Below, piece after piece: positions 7,929 through 15,828 of a stretch of DNA of 33,989 nt. Below the pieces are notes generated by a model. It had not been told where the DNA came from and searched no databases. It worked only from the letters and a program-made list of their open reading frames with translations. This DNA comes from Acidobacteriota bacterium (lineage in GTDB: Bacteria; Acidobacteriota; Vicinamibacteria; Fen-336). Location of the stretch: contig JACQGI010000032.1 in the NCBI GenBank assembly GCA_016199625.1, positions 1 through 33,989 of the forward strand, given 5' to 3'. Within the stretch, counting starts at the first letter, position 1. Each line of letters starts with the position of its first letter. Position numbers and translations under genes: made by a program.

Positions 7929-7938
7929 ATTATAGGAT
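7929..7938. promoter_or_regulatory. Overlapping divergent -10 boxes, uvrC and phosphatidyltransferase
   Basis: On the minus strand TATAAT (7934-7929) lies 10 bases before the uvrC ATG. On the plus strand TAGGAT (7933-7938) lies 7 bases before the GTG at 7946. The two hexamers share two bases, so RNA polymerase could hardly occupy both at once. The whole divergent gap is only 27 bases. Neither box has an evident -35. Confidence 0.5.
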
Positions 7939-7945
7939 CTGCTTC

Positions 7946-8587
7946 GTGATCACACAGAGGCTCGGGGAGGCGTTCTCGAAGCCGATGGACGCGGTGGTGC
8001 GCGCGTTCGCGCGCTTCAGCCCCGACGTCCTCACGATCACCGGCCTCGCCCTGAACGGCGTCGCCTGCGCCTTCTTCGCCATGGCCGGGGGTCACGACTA
8101 CCGCAGCCCCGACCTCCTCCGGGCGGGCGGGCTCATCGCGCTCCTGGCCAGCGTCTTCGACATGCTCGACGGGCGGGTGGCGCGCCTGCGGGGGCGCGAG
8201 ACCAAGTTCGGCGCGTTCCTGGACTCGACCATGGACCGCTACTCCGACATGGTCCTCTACATGGGCCTCATGATCCTCTACGCCCGGGTCCATACGACGC
8301 CCTTCATGGTGCTCGTCTGGGTGGCGGCCTTCGGGAGCTTCATGACGTCCTACGCCCGAGCCCGTGCCGAGAACCTGATCCCGCGCTGCACCCTGGGCTT
8401 CATGGAGCGGCCCGAGCGCATCGTTCTCGTCATCCTGGGCGCGGTCACGAACCACATGGTGGCCGCGCTCTGGATCATCGCGGTGCTGTCCAACGTCGCC
8501 GCGGTCCAGCGCATCGTGTATACCTACGTCGAGCTCAAGAGGGGCTGGACCCGCACCGGAGAAGGAGGCGACCGTGGCGTGGAGTGA
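7946..8587 (+). CDS. CDP-alcohol phosphatidyltransferase family protein
   Basis: This 213-residue membrane enzyme transfers a phosphatidyl group from CDP-diacylglycerol (or a similar CDP-alcohol) to an acceptor alcohol in phospholipid synthesis. The diagnostic motif DGxxARx8GxxxDxxxD is complete: DGRVAR, then GAFLDSTMD. About six hydrophobic segments are seen. The acceptor is not determined; phosphatidylinositol-phosphate synthase or PgsA-like activity are both possible. The start is GTG at 7946 with AGGA nearby; no other start fits the N-terminus. Its 3' end overlaps the DUF4442 gene by 14 bases, so the two are co-translated. Confidence 0.9.
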   Translation: MITQRLGEAFSKPMDAVVRAFARFSPDVLTITGLALNGVACAFFAMAGGHDYRSPDLLRAGGLIALLASVFDMLDGRVARLRGRETKFGAFLDSTMDRYSDMVLYMGLMILYARVHTTPFMVLVWVAAFGSFMTSYARARAENLIPRCTLGFMERPERIVLVILGAVTNHMVAALWIIAVLSNVAAVQRIVYTYVELKRGWTRTGEGGDRGVE

Positions 8588-9065
8588 CGGCTCCGAGAGG
8601 CTGCGCCGCCGGATCCTCAAGCCGTGGAACTTCAAGGCGTACCTCTGGCTGAAGCTGCCCCTCGCGGCGTGCGCCGGCCTGGGCCTGGAGTCCCTCGACG
8701 AGCGCTCCTGCACCGTCCGCCTTCCCGGTGGCTGGCGGACCCAGAACCCCTTCCGCTCGACGTACTTCGCCGCGCAGTGCATGGCGGCGGAGATGGCCAC
8801 CGGAGCGCCCGCCCTCGTGCTGGCGGCGGGAGCGTCCGGGTCGATCTCGATGCTGCTTCGTGAGGTGCGCGCGCTCTACGGCAAGCGGATCCAGGGCCCG
8901 TCGCGCTACGTCTTCGGGGACGTGGCGGGGATGCAGGCCGTCGTGGAGCGCGCGGCGAGCAGCGGCGAGAGCGAGGCGTACACGGGCCGGGTGACGGGCC
9001 GCGCGCCCGACGGGAGCGTCGCCTCGGACTTCGAGATCACCTGGTCCTTCAAGCGGCGGGGCTGA
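8574..9065 (+). CDS. DUF4442 hotdog-fold protein
   Basis: This is a 163-residue protein resembling the DUF4442 family, a hotdog-fold group related to acyl-CoA thioesterases and YiiD C-terminal domains. It includes NPFRSTYFAAQCMAAEMATG, the region corresponding to the central hotdog helix. The C-terminal half alternates strands and ends WSFKRRG. The GTG at 8574 has a clear GGAGG five bases upstream, within the end of the phosphatidyltransferase gene. A lipid or acyl-CoA substrate would fit the neighbour, but catalysis is not established for the family. mobA follows two bases later. Confidence 0.8.
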   Translation: MAWSDGSERLRRRILKPWNFKAYLWLKLPLAACAGLGLESLDERSCTVRLPGGWRTQNPFRSTYFAAQCMAAEMATGAPALVLAAGASGSISMLLREVRALYGKRIQGPSRYVFGDVAGMQAVVERAASSGESEAYTGRVTGRAPDGSVASDFEITWSFKRRG

Positions 9066-9067
9066 GC

Positions 9068-9649
9068 GTGGCGACGGGGTTCGTCGTGGCCGGCGGCCGG
9101 AGCCTCCGGATGGGCCGCGACAAGGCGCTGCTCCCCTGGGGCGACGTCACGCTCCTCGACCACGCCGTGGCGCGTCTTCGCGTCGTCTGCGGTGACGTGC
9201 GGATCCTGTCCGGGCCCGAGACCCGGTACGCCGACCGCGGCCTGCCGGTGCTGGTCGACGTCGTGTCCGAAGCGGGGGCCCTGGGCGGCCTGATGACGGG
9301 CCTGCAGGCCCTCGCGCACGACGACGCCCTCGGTCTCTTCCTCGCCGTGGATCTCCCGCTCGTCCCCGTGGAGCTGCTCCGCGGCCTCGTGGCGCGCGCC
9401 GAGGGCTTCGACGCTGTCGTCCCCGTGACCGCCGGCGGCGCCGACCCGCTGTGCGCCGCCTACCGGCGCACGTGCCTGGCGCCGGTGCGCCGTCGGATCG
9501 CGGCCGGCGAGCTGAAGATGACGGCTTTCTGGCCCGACGTCCGCGTCCGCGAGGTCCCCGAGGACGAGCTCCGGGCCTTGGGCGACCCGGGGCGCATGCT
9601 CTCCAACGTGAATGGTCCCGAGGATTACGAGGACGTCAGGGAACGGTGA
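9068..9649 (+). CDS. mobA: Molybdenum cofactor guanylyltransferase
   Basis: MobA (193 residues) attaches GMP to molybdopterin to give the guanine dinucleotide cofactor used by DMSO-reductase-type enzymes. The nucleotide-binding signature VAGGRSLRMGRDKALL is at the N-terminus. LAVDLPLVP is the metal/GTP site (usually DMP), PLCAAYRR is conserved, and NVNGPEDY near the end is the usual NxNTPEDY. The start is GTG at 9068, two bases after the DUF4442 stop. It is the last gene of the plus-strand trio, and its last 14 bases overlap the convergent secreted-protein gene. No other molybdopterin gene is in the window. Confidence 0.93.
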   Translation: MATGFVVAGGRSLRMGRDKALLPWGDVTLLDHAVARLRVVCGDVRILSGPETRYADRGLPVLVDVVSEAGALGGLMTGLQALAHDDALGLFLAVDLPLVPVELLRGLVARAEGFDAVVPVTAGGADPLCAAYRRTCLAPVRRRIAAGELKMTAFWPDVRVREVPEDELRALGDPGRMLSNVNGPEDYEDVRER

Positions 9650-10061
9650 CCGGGACGTCGACGTCGGCCGACCCCTTCCGGCACCAGCCCTCGCGCTTCG
9701 AGCAGTAGAAGTACGTGACCGTGGCCTTCACGGTGTGGTCTCCCTTCGGCGCGCCGGGCGCCAGGGCGACGGGGAAGGTCACGGGCAGCTTGGTGTCGAG
9801 ATACTGGGCCGTCTCCGGGTCGAAGGCCGCGACTCGGGTCGGCGCCGGGGGTTGCTTGTCCAGGAGCACGCGCTGCGCGGCATCCAGCTTGAGGCGCGGG
9901 GCGGGCTCCTCGTTCAAGCGCACGTCGGGGTCGAGGGCCGCGAAGGACACCGCGATCGCGCCGGGAGCGGTCTTGGTCGGGGCCAGGAACGTCGCGAACA
10001 GGCTGAAGTGCTGCGGCGCGGCGAGAACCGCCGGCGCCAGGAGGAGGAGCGAGAGCTTCAT
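9636..10061 (-). CDS. Secreted DsbD N-terminal-domain-like protein
   Basis: This 141-residue protein has a signal peptide (MKLSLLLLAPAVLAAP). The mature part looks like an immunoglobulin-fold domain of the type at the N-terminus of DsbD, the periplasmic thiol-disulfide reductant distributor. The pair C120-x6-C127 in TYFYCSKREGWCRKG lies where DsbD-alpha has its redox cysteines. There is no membrane or thioredoxin domain attached, so it would be a stand-alone domain. It converges on mobA with a 14-base overlap. A TAGGAT box 6 bases before the ATG suggests a leaderless transcript. The small TPR gene is upstream on the same strand. Confidence 0.75.
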   Translation of the reverse strand: MKLSLLLLAPAVLAAPQHFSLFATFLAPTKTAPGAIAVSFAALDPDVRLNEEPAPRLKLDAAQRVLLDKQPPAPTRVAAFDPETAQYLDTKLPVTFPVALAPGAPKGDHTVKATVTYFYCSKREGWCRKGSADVDVPVTVP

Positions 10062-10067
10062 GTCTCG

Positions 10068-10073
10068 ATCCTA
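10068..10073 (-). promoter_or_regulatory. -10-like box immediately before the DsbD-N-like gene
   Basis: TAGGAT (minus strand) ends 6 bases before the ATG at 10061. A transcript started at the normal distance would begin at or next to the A of the start codon. No Shine-Dalgarno sequence fits in the remaining space (CGAGAC). Confidence 0.4.
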
Positions 10074-10085
10074 CCAGACTCCCGT

Positions 10086-10376
10086 CTACTCGGTCTCGGC
10101 GGCGAGCCCGCCGTCGCCCCAGACGAAGGGAAGCTGCCAGGCGGCCTCGGTCGCCCCGGGGGATCGGCCGGCCCGGAGGGCGAGGGCGGATTGGAAGGCC
10201 TGGTTCGCCTCGGCATCGCGTCCCAGCTCGCGGAGCAGCAGCCCCAGCCGCACCTGGGCATCGGCGTCGGCGGGATCGAGGCGCAGGGCCTCCCGATAGG
10301 CCGAGACGGCCTCCTCGCAAAGACCCTTGCGCTCCAGCTCCAGGGCCCGGTTGTAGTGCCACGCCGCCGTCTGCAT
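10086..10376 (-). CDS. Small tetratricopeptide-repeat protein
   Basis: This 96-residue protein carries about two TPR units: AAWHYNRALELERKGLCEEA and AVSAYREALRLDPADADAQV, then a third partial helix pair. No signal peptide or membrane segment is seen. The ATG at 10376 (MQTAAWHYN) is chosen because the TPR begins right after it; a start further upstream at 10478 would add a non-conserved Arg/Pro-rich lead. CGGAG lies about ten bases before the ATG. It is divergent from argS and 24 bases upstream of the DsbD-N-like gene. The role is probably scaffolding; the partner is unknown. Confidence 0.65.
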   Translation of the reverse strand: MQTAAWHYNRALELERKGLCEEAVSAYREALRLDPADADAQVRLGLLLRELGRDAEANQAFQSALALRAGRSPGATEAAWQLPFVWGDGGLAAETE

Positions 10377-10531
10377 GAATGGGTGCTCCGCTCGCCGAGG
10401 TCCACCCGTCTCGGGGCTCCGATGGGGTTCGGCCCCCAGCAATTCTCCCCCCTGATGCCGAGTAGACCCCGAGTGCAAGGACGAAAACTGTGCTCGGGAT
10501 CACACGCGGCGGCCCCCGCGGCGTCGACCGG

Positions 10532-10537
10532 TATAAT
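10532..10537 (+). promoter_or_regulatory. Consensus -10 box for argS
   Basis: A perfect TATAAT lies 15 bases before the argS ATG. The resulting leader would be about 8-10 bases, and the interval holds no Shine-Dalgarno sequence. No TTGACA-like -35 is at the expected distance. The 176-base gap to the divergent TPR gene also holds an inverted pair CCCGAG/CTCGGG around 10470-10499. Confidence 0.55.
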
Positions 10538-10552
10538 GGCGCGTTCGGCGTC

Positions 10553-12493
10553 ATGATCCTCGACCTGCAAGAAAGACTCGCAGAGGCGATCCGGCGGGCC
10601 GTGCGCGCGGCCTTCGACGCCGACCTGCCCGCCCTCGCCTTCCAGTACCCGCCGCGGGCCGAGATGGGCGACCTGGCCTTGACGGCGCCGTTCGACCTGG
10701 CGAAGACGCTCCGGCGGAAGCCCCGCGAGATCGCCGAACGGCTGGCCGCCGAGCTGGGCGCGGCGCCCGGCGTCCGGAAGGCCGAGGTGGCCGGTGGTGG
10801 CTACGTGAACCTCTTCCTCGACCGGCCGGCCTTCGCGCGGGAGCTGTACGGGCGCCTCCGCGAGCCACGCCCGGCGGCGCGGATTCCGGGCCGCGTCATC
10901 GTGGAGCACACGAGCATCAACCCCAACAAGGCCGCCCACGTCGGCCACGTCCGCAACGCCACTCTCGGCGACACGTTCGTGCGCGTGCTGCGCCATCGCG
11001 GCCGCGAGGTCGGCGTCCAGAACTACATCGACGACACCGGCGTCCAGGTGGCCGACGTCGTGGTCGGATTCCTCTCCCTCGAGAAGAAGGGCCTGGCCGA
11101 GGTGGAGCGCCTCACCGGGAGGTTCGACTACTACTGCTGGGACCTCTACGCCCGCGTCGGGGACTTCTACGCCGAGGAGGCGGGCCACAAGGCCCTGCAG
11201 GGCGAGGCCCTGCACGCCATCGAGGCCGGCGGCAACGAGACCGCGCGTCTCGCGGCACACGTGGCCGCCCGCATCGTGGACTGCCATCTCGCGACGATGG
11301 AGCGCCTGGGCATCCGCTACGACCTCCTGGCCCACGAGAGCGACATCCTGCGCCTCCACTTCTGGGAGCGCGCCTTCGAGCTGTTGAGGGCCCAAGGCGC
11401 CATCCGCCTCGAGAGGGAGGGGAAGAACGAGGGCTGCTGGGTGCTCGCGATGGAGGACGCGGGCAACGACGAGGACAAGGTCATCGTCCGATCGAACGGG
11501 ACGGTGACGTACACCGGCAAGGACGTCGCGTACCAGCTCTGGAAGCTCGGGAAGCTGGACCGGGACTTCCGCTATCTCCGCCACCGGACCTACGCCGACG
11601 GCCACGTCCTCTGGACGACGACCAGCGACGAGGGCGAGGGCGGTGCCCCGGTCTTCGGCCACGCCAGCACGGTCTACAACGTCATCGACGTGGGCCAGTC
11701 CTACCCGCAGCGGGTGGTCAAGGCGGGCGTCGCGGCGCTGGGCCACGGTGACGCCTCGGAGGGCAGCTTCCACCTCGCCTACGAGAAGGTGGTCCTCTCA
11801 CCCGCCACCGCCCGCGCCCTCGGCTACGACGTCTCCGACGAGCAGACGACGGTGAAGGTCTCCGGCCGCAAGGGGCTGGGCGTGAAGGCCGACGACCTCA
11901 TCGACGCCCTGGTGGACAAGGCCCGGGCCGAGATCGAGGCCCGCGACCCCGGACGCGATCCCGCCGACCGCGACCGCGCGGCTCGCGACGTCGCCGTGGG
12001 AGCCCTCCGCTACTTCCTCCTGAAGTTCGGTCGCACCAAGATCATCACCTTCGACATGGAGGAGGCCCTGGCCTTCACCGGCGAGACCGGACCGTACGTC
12101 CAGAACGGCGTCGTCCGCGCCCGGAACATCTTCGCCAAGCTCTCCGCCGAGGGACACGACGTCCCTGAGCTCCTGCAGCGGGCCCGGGCTCTCGACCTCG
12201 CGCCGCTCCTGGACGGCGACGAAGGCGCCGAGGTGTGGCCGCTGCTGGTGCTCATGGCCCGGACCGAGGAGGTGGCCGAGCAGGCGGTGCGATCGCAGGA
12301 GGTCTCGCTGGTCGCCAAGCACGCCTTCGCCGTGGCCCAGGCCTTCCACGGCTACTACCAGAAGGGCTATTCGGTCCTCTACGCCGAGACGGAAGACCTG
12401 CGCGCCGTCCGCACGCTGGTCGTGGACGCGTTCATCCGCCAGATGGAGGGGCTGACCGACCTCCTCGGCATCCCCGTTCCGGAGAGGATGTGA
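10553..12493 (+). CDS. argS: Arginyl-tRNA synthetase
   Basis: ArgRS (646 residues) is a class I synthetase that charges tRNA-Arg and needs the tRNA for activation. The N-terminal Add-1 domain includes YPPRAEMGDLALT. The HIGH motif is HVGH at 129-132, and the KMSKS equivalent is KVSGRKG. The C-terminal anticodon-binding helices end GIPVPERM. The ATG at 10553 is the first start after the TATAAT at 10532; an earlier ATG-like frame start at 10490 would place the promoter inside the gene. The stop overlaps the GTG of the next gene (GTGA), so the three-gene plus-strand unit is translationally coupled. Confidence 0.97.
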   Translation: MILDLQERLAEAIRRAVRAAFDADLPALAFQYPPRAEMGDLALTAPFDLAKTLRRKPREIAERLAAELGAAPGVRKAEVAGGGYVNLFLDRPAFARELYGRLREPRPAARIPGRVIVEHTSINPNKAAHVGHVRNATLGDTFVRVLRHRGREVGVQNYIDDTGVQVADVVVGFLSLEKKGLAEVERLTGRFDYYCWDLYARVGDFYAEEAGHKALQGEALHAIEAGGNETARLAAHVAARIVDCHLATMERLGIRYDLLAHESDILRLHFWERAFELLRAQGAIRLEREGKNEGCWVLAMEDAGNDEDKVIVRSNGTVTYTGKDVAYQLWKLGKLDRDFRYLRHRTYADGHVLWTTTSDEGEGGAPVFGHASTVYNVIDVGQSYPQRVVKAGVAALGHGDASEGSFHLAYEKVVLSPATARALGYDVSDEQTTVKVSGRKGLGVKADDLIDALVDKARAEIEARDPGRDPADRDRAARDVAVGALRYFLLKFGRTKIITFDMEEALAFTGETGPYVQNGVVRARNIFAKLSAEGHDVPELLQRARALDLAPLLDGDEGAEVWPLLVLMARTEEVAEQAVRSQEVSLVAKHAFAVAQAFHGYYQKGYSVLYAETEDLRAVRTLVVDAFIRQMEGLTDLLGIPVPERM

Positions 12494-13203
12494 CGCGCCC
12501 GCGGATCGGCCTGACGCTGGCCTACGACACCGACAACCCGGCTCGGTTCACCGTCCGCGAGGACTACGTCCGGTCGGTCGAGAAGGCCGGCGGCCTGCCC
12601 CTGGTCCTCGCCCCTACCTCCCCGGCCGACGTCCCGGACCTGCTCGGCCACTGCCAGGCGCTGATCATGACGGGGGGCTCCGACGTGGACCCCGCTCTCT
12701 ACGGCCAGGAGCCACACCCCAAGCTCGGCCGGGTCTTTCGCGAGCGGGACGAGTTCGAGATCGCCCTGTGCCGGGAGGCCCTGGAGCGAGACCTGCCGAT
12801 CCTGGCTATCTGTCGGGGCCATCAGGTGTTAAACGTTGCCACCGGGGGAACTCTGATCCAGGACATCCCGTCCGTTGTATCGGGGGCCGCCGACCACGAC
12901 CCCCGGACGGAGCGCTGGGAGACGGCGCACGAGGTGCGGATCTTGCCGGGAACGCGGCTTCGGGAGATCCTGGGGAAGGACAGAGTGGCGGTGAACAGCT
13001 TCCATCATCAGGCGGTCGGGGACCTGGGCCGGGGCCTCGTGGCCTCGGCCGTGTCCGAGAGCGACCGCATCGTCGAGGGGATCGAGGTCCCGGACCGTCG
13101 CTTCGCCGTCGGCGTCCAGTGGCACCCGGAGGGGTTCTGGCGCGAGGAGGAGGGCTTCCACTCCCTCTTCGCGGCCCTCGTCGCCGAGGGCTCGGTCCGG
13201 TGA
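12490..13203 (+). CDS. Peptidase C26 / gamma-glutamyl hydrolase-like amidotransferase
   Basis: This 237-residue class I glutamine-amidotransferase-fold hydrolase belongs to the C26 family, which includes PuuD (gamma-glutamyl-GABA hydrolase). TGGSDVDPALYG is the family N-terminal signature, the nucleophile elbow AICRGHQ places Cys108, and the catalytic His is in VQWHPEG. The start is GTG at 12490, overlapping the argS stop, and the stop overlaps the GTG of the next gene; both overlaps are GTGA. No polyamine genes are nearby, so the substrate (gamma-glutamyl-GABA, folate polyglutamate or another gamma-glutamyl compound) is open. Confidence 0.88.
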   Translation: MTRPRIGLTLAYDTDNPARFTVREDYVRSVEKAGGLPLVLAPTSPADVPDLLGHCQALIMTGGSDVDPALYGQEPHPKLGRVFRERDEFEIALCREALERDLPILAICRGHQVLNVATGGTLIQDIPSVVSGAADHDPRTERWETAHEVRILPGTRLREILGKDRVAVNSFHHQAVGDLGRGLVASAVSESDRIVEGIEVPDRRFAVGVQWHPEGFWREEEGFHSLFAALVAEGSVR

Positions 13204-14051
13204 TCGCGCCCGCCGCCTTGGCGCTGCTGCTCCTGGGTCCGCCGCCCGGCGGCGAGATCAAGACGGGCGTCCGGTGGGAGAAGAGCTTCGACAGCGCCCT
13301 CAAGAAGGCCCGGTCCCAGGGCAAGCCGGTGATGGTGGACTTCTGGGCCGAGTGGTGCGGCTGGTGCCATCGCCTGGACAAGACCACCTACGTCGACCCG
13401 CTCGTGGTCCGGCTCTCCGAGGAGTTCGTCCCCGTGAAGGTGAACACCGAGGGCGGGCCGAAGGAGGCCGGCATCGCGCTGCGCTACCTCGTCAGCGACT
13501 TGCCCACGATCGCCTTCCTGTCGCCCTCCGGACGCATGCTCCAGAAGATCACCGGGTACCAGGGCCCGGGTCAGTTCCCCCTCACGATGGAAAAGGCCCG
13601 CGAGGTAGCCGCGAAGGTCATGGCCTGGGAGGGGGCCATCGATCGGGACTCGAAGGACGCGGCCGCCCTCCTGGGATTGGGGATGCACCTCTTCGACCAG
13701 GAGAGCTACGACGACAGCCGGGAGCTCCTCGAGAAGGCCGTGCGGCTCGACGACGCTCTCCCCTCCTCCGACCGCAAGCAGGGGCGGCTGTTCCTCGCCG
13801 TCATCCTCAAGAGCTACGACAAGGAGTACTCGAAGGCCGAGCGCCTGCTGAAGCAGGCCCTCTCCCTCAAGCCCGAGAGCGGCTACGACCCCAAGCTGCT
13901 CTACGTCCTCGGCAAGACGTACCTCGCCTGGGGCAAGCCCCAGCAGGCGCGCGAGGCGCTCCAGGAGATCCTCCGCGCCCACGCCGACAGCACCCTCGCC
14001 GAGAGGGCCCGCGAGACGCTCATCGCCCTCGACCACAAGAAGGATCGCTGA
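13200..14051 (+). CDS. Exported thioredoxin-fold protein with TPR tail
   Basis: This is a 283-residue protein. The GTG start at 13200 gives a short hydrophobic leader (residues 2-14), probably a signal peptide or anchor. The thioredoxin domain (~25-130) carries a WCGWC active site at C53 and C56, with the cis-Pro region SDLPTIAFLSPSG. The sequence after it (~150-283) forms TPR-like helical repeats (YVLGKTYLAWGKPQQAREAL). It may be a periplasmic disulfide oxidoreductase that recruits partners via its repeats. It ends the argS unit and converges on the alpha/beta hydrolase gene; a GGCGCC-GGCGCC palindrome lies at 14052-14063 in the gap. Confidence 0.85.
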   Translation: MIAPAALALLLLGPPPGGEIKTGVRWEKSFDSALKKARSQGKPVMVDFWAEWCGWCHRLDKTTYVDPLVVRLSEEFVPVKVNTEGGPKEAGIALRYLVSDLPTIAFLSPSGRMLQKITGYQGPGQFPLTMEKAREVAAKVMAWEGAIDRDSKDAAALLGLGMHLFDQESYDDSRELLEKAVRLDDALPSSDRKQGRLFLAVILKSYDKEYSKAERLLKQALSLKPESGYDPKLLYVLGKTYLAWGKPQQAREALQEILRAHADSTLAERARETLIALDHKKDR

Positions 14052-14076
14052 GGCGCCGGCGCCGGCCGCGCGCACG

Positions 14077-15012
14077 TCAGGGCGCGAGGAACCCGGACAG
14101 CAGGCGCGCCGTATCCTCTGGCCGCTCCTCCTGGGGCATGTGCCCGCAGCCGTCCAGGATCACGGTCCTCGATCCGGGGATGGCCTCGCCGAAGCGCGAG
14201 GCGTGGGCCACAGGGGCCCACGTGTCCTCGCGCCCCCAGACGACGAGGGTCGACACGTGCAGACGGCCCAGCAGGCCGACGAAGCGCTCGGCCATGGCCT
14301 CGCTCCCGGAAGCCACGAGGGAGCGGATGGCCGGGAGCGCCTCGGGCCGCGCCAAGGGCGCGAGGTACTCCTCGACACGCTCGGGCGTCACGCGGCTGTC
14401 GTCGTGGAAGACCTGGCGCAGGCCGGTCCGGACGAGCAGCCGCCGGACCGGGAACCGCTGGACGAGGGCGGCCGCCGGAGCCGAGCCCGCGAGGCGGATC
14501 AGGAACGGGCGGTCCGCAGCCCGGAGGTTGAACCCGGCGGAGTCCAGGAGGACGAGCCGTTCGACGCGCTCCGGCTGCTGCGCCGCGGTCATGACCGCGA
14601 CGGCGCCGCCCATGCTGTGCCCGACGAGCGCCGCGCGCGGGACGCCGAGCCGGTCCATGAGACCGAGGACGACACGCGGGTACAGGTCCCACGCGAGGTC
14701 CGGCGGCGCCTGCGAGCCGCCGAAGCCGGGGAAGTCGAGGGCCACGACGTCGTGGCGCGGGGCGAGGGCGGGGATCAGGTCCTTCCACGTGTACAGCGAG
14801 GCGCCGAAGCCGTGGAGCAGGACCACCGCGGGGCCGGCGCCCTTCCGGACGTAGCGGACCCGCAGGCCCGCCACGGACTCGTGACGCGGGGTGAGGCCGG
14901 CCGCGGCCATCCACGCCCCGGTGGGTCCCGGCGGCGCCTCGGGGACGAGGGTGAGGACCGCCAGCGCCGCGAGGACGGCGGCGATCGCCGCGCCGACCCG
15001 TCGGAGCCTCAC
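14077..15012 (-). CDS. Alpha/beta-fold hydrolase with N-terminal anchor
   Basis: This 311-residue hydrolase has a hydrophobic N-terminal segment (~6-23), probably a membrane anchor or uncleaved signal. VVLLHGFGASLYTW is the oxyanion region, the nucleophile is Ser133 in GHSMGG, the acid is likely the Asp of WGREDTWAPV, and the His is in GCGHMPQEE. It resembles esterases, lipases and C-C hydrolases of the MhpC type, and the substrate is unknown. The start is GTG at 15012 overlapping the patatin stop as GTGA, so it is coupled to another lipid hydrolase gene. This suggests a joint role in lipid or ester turnover, by context only. Confidence 0.9.
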   Translation of the reverse strand: MRLRRVGAAIAAVLAALAVLTLVPEAPPGPTGAWMAAAGLTPRHESVAGLRVRYVRKGAGPAVVLLHGFGASLYTWKDLIPALAPRHDVVALDFPGFGGSQAPPDLAWDLYPRVVLGLMDRLGVPRAALVGHSMGGAVAVMTAAQQPERVERLVLLDSAGFNLRAADRPFLIRLAGSAPAAALVQRFPVRRLLVRTGLRQVFHDDSRVTPERVEEYLAPLARPEALPAIRSLVASGSEAMAERFVGLLGRLHVSTLVVWGREDTWAPVAHASRFGEAIPGSRTVILDGCGHMPQEERPEDTARLLSGFLAP

Positions 15013-15773
15013 GCGCCGAGGAGGCGTCGCAGCTCGGGCAGCGCGTCCACCAGTGCCTCGTCTCCGGCGGCGTAGAAGCGGGGGATGCGGCGCGGCTGCA
15101 TCCAGCCCGACTCGCCCATGGCCGGCGCGATGACGAGATCCGCGCCGAGCAGCTCGCTGCGCGTGCGGCCGCGGAGAAGCGTGAGGCCGGCCCGCAGCGC
15201 CAGGGCCACGAAGGAGTCGGCCGACGGCCACTTCGTACCGCTGTTGCAGTCCACGGCGACCACGACGCCGCCCTCCCCCGCCATCTCCCGGGCCGGACGC
15301 ACGGGGATGACCTCGGAGACGCCGCCGTCGTAGAGCCGGCGCCCGTCGAGGAGCATGGGCGGAAAGACGCCGGGGAAGCTGCAGGAGGCCCGCACGGCGT
15401 CGCGGAGGTTGCCCTCCTTCAGCAGGACTTTCTGTCCCGTGTCCACGTCGGTGGCCACGACGACCACCGGGCACTTGAGCCCTTCGAAGGCGGCCACGGG
15501 CAGGAACTCGTCGATCATCGCGCCGAGCTTCGATCCCGAGAGCAGCCCCCCGCCCCAGCCGCGCACCCACATCCAGGGGTGCAGGCGCGACGCCTGGTCC
15601 ACGAGGCTGTCGAGGTCGGCCCCGCCCGCCCATGCGGCGGCCACGAGCGCCCCGCCGCTCACGCCGGCGATGCCGGCGACGGGGATCCTCTCGCGGTCGA
15701 GGGCCTTCAGCACGCCGGCGTGGGCCGCGCCGTGGCCGCCGCCGCCGGAGAGGGCCAGGTACAAGGGCCTCAT
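15009..15773 (-). CDS. Patatin-like phospholipase
   Basis: This 254-residue protein has the patatin catalytic dyad. Its glycine-rich oxyanion loop is SGGGGHGAAHAG (9-20), the nucleophile Ser39 lies in GVSGG, and Asp149 is in YDGG. It is a short bacterial form like RssA/YchK, predicted to cleave acyl chains from phospholipids. The ATG at 15773 is the only start near the conserved N-terminus; longer forms run into the carB gap without homology. It lies 55 bases after carB and overlaps the alpha/beta hydrolase start by four bases. Confidence 0.92.
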   Translation of the reverse strand: MRPLYLALSGGGGHGAAHAGVLKALDRERIPVAGIAGVSGGALVAAAWAGGADLDSLVDQASRLHPWMWVRGWGGGLLSGSKLGAMIDEFLPVAAFEGLKCPVVVVATDVDTGQKVLLKEGNLRDAVRASCSFPGVFPPMLLDGRRLYDGGVSEVIPVRPAREMAGEGGVVVAVDCNSGTKWPSADSFVALALRAGLTLLRGRTRSELLGADLVIAPAMGESGWMQPRRIPRFYAAGDEALVDALPELRRLLGA

Positions 15774-15828
15774 GGCCGGGCCTGGTCGGGTCGCTGGACG
15801 GTGGCGAGGGAACGTCGAGGCATGGGGG

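Noticed and set aside
10440-10500. Riboswitch or T-box leader for argS
   Set aside because: The inverted pair CCCGAG/CTCGGG lies upstream of the TATAAT box and so outside the predicted transcript. No T-box or specifier loop is recognisable.
12235-12489. N-terminal extension of the C26 hydrolase into argS
   Set aside because: The frame is open, but the sequence is antisense-like low complexity. The conserved protein begins exactly at the GTG overlapping the argS stop.
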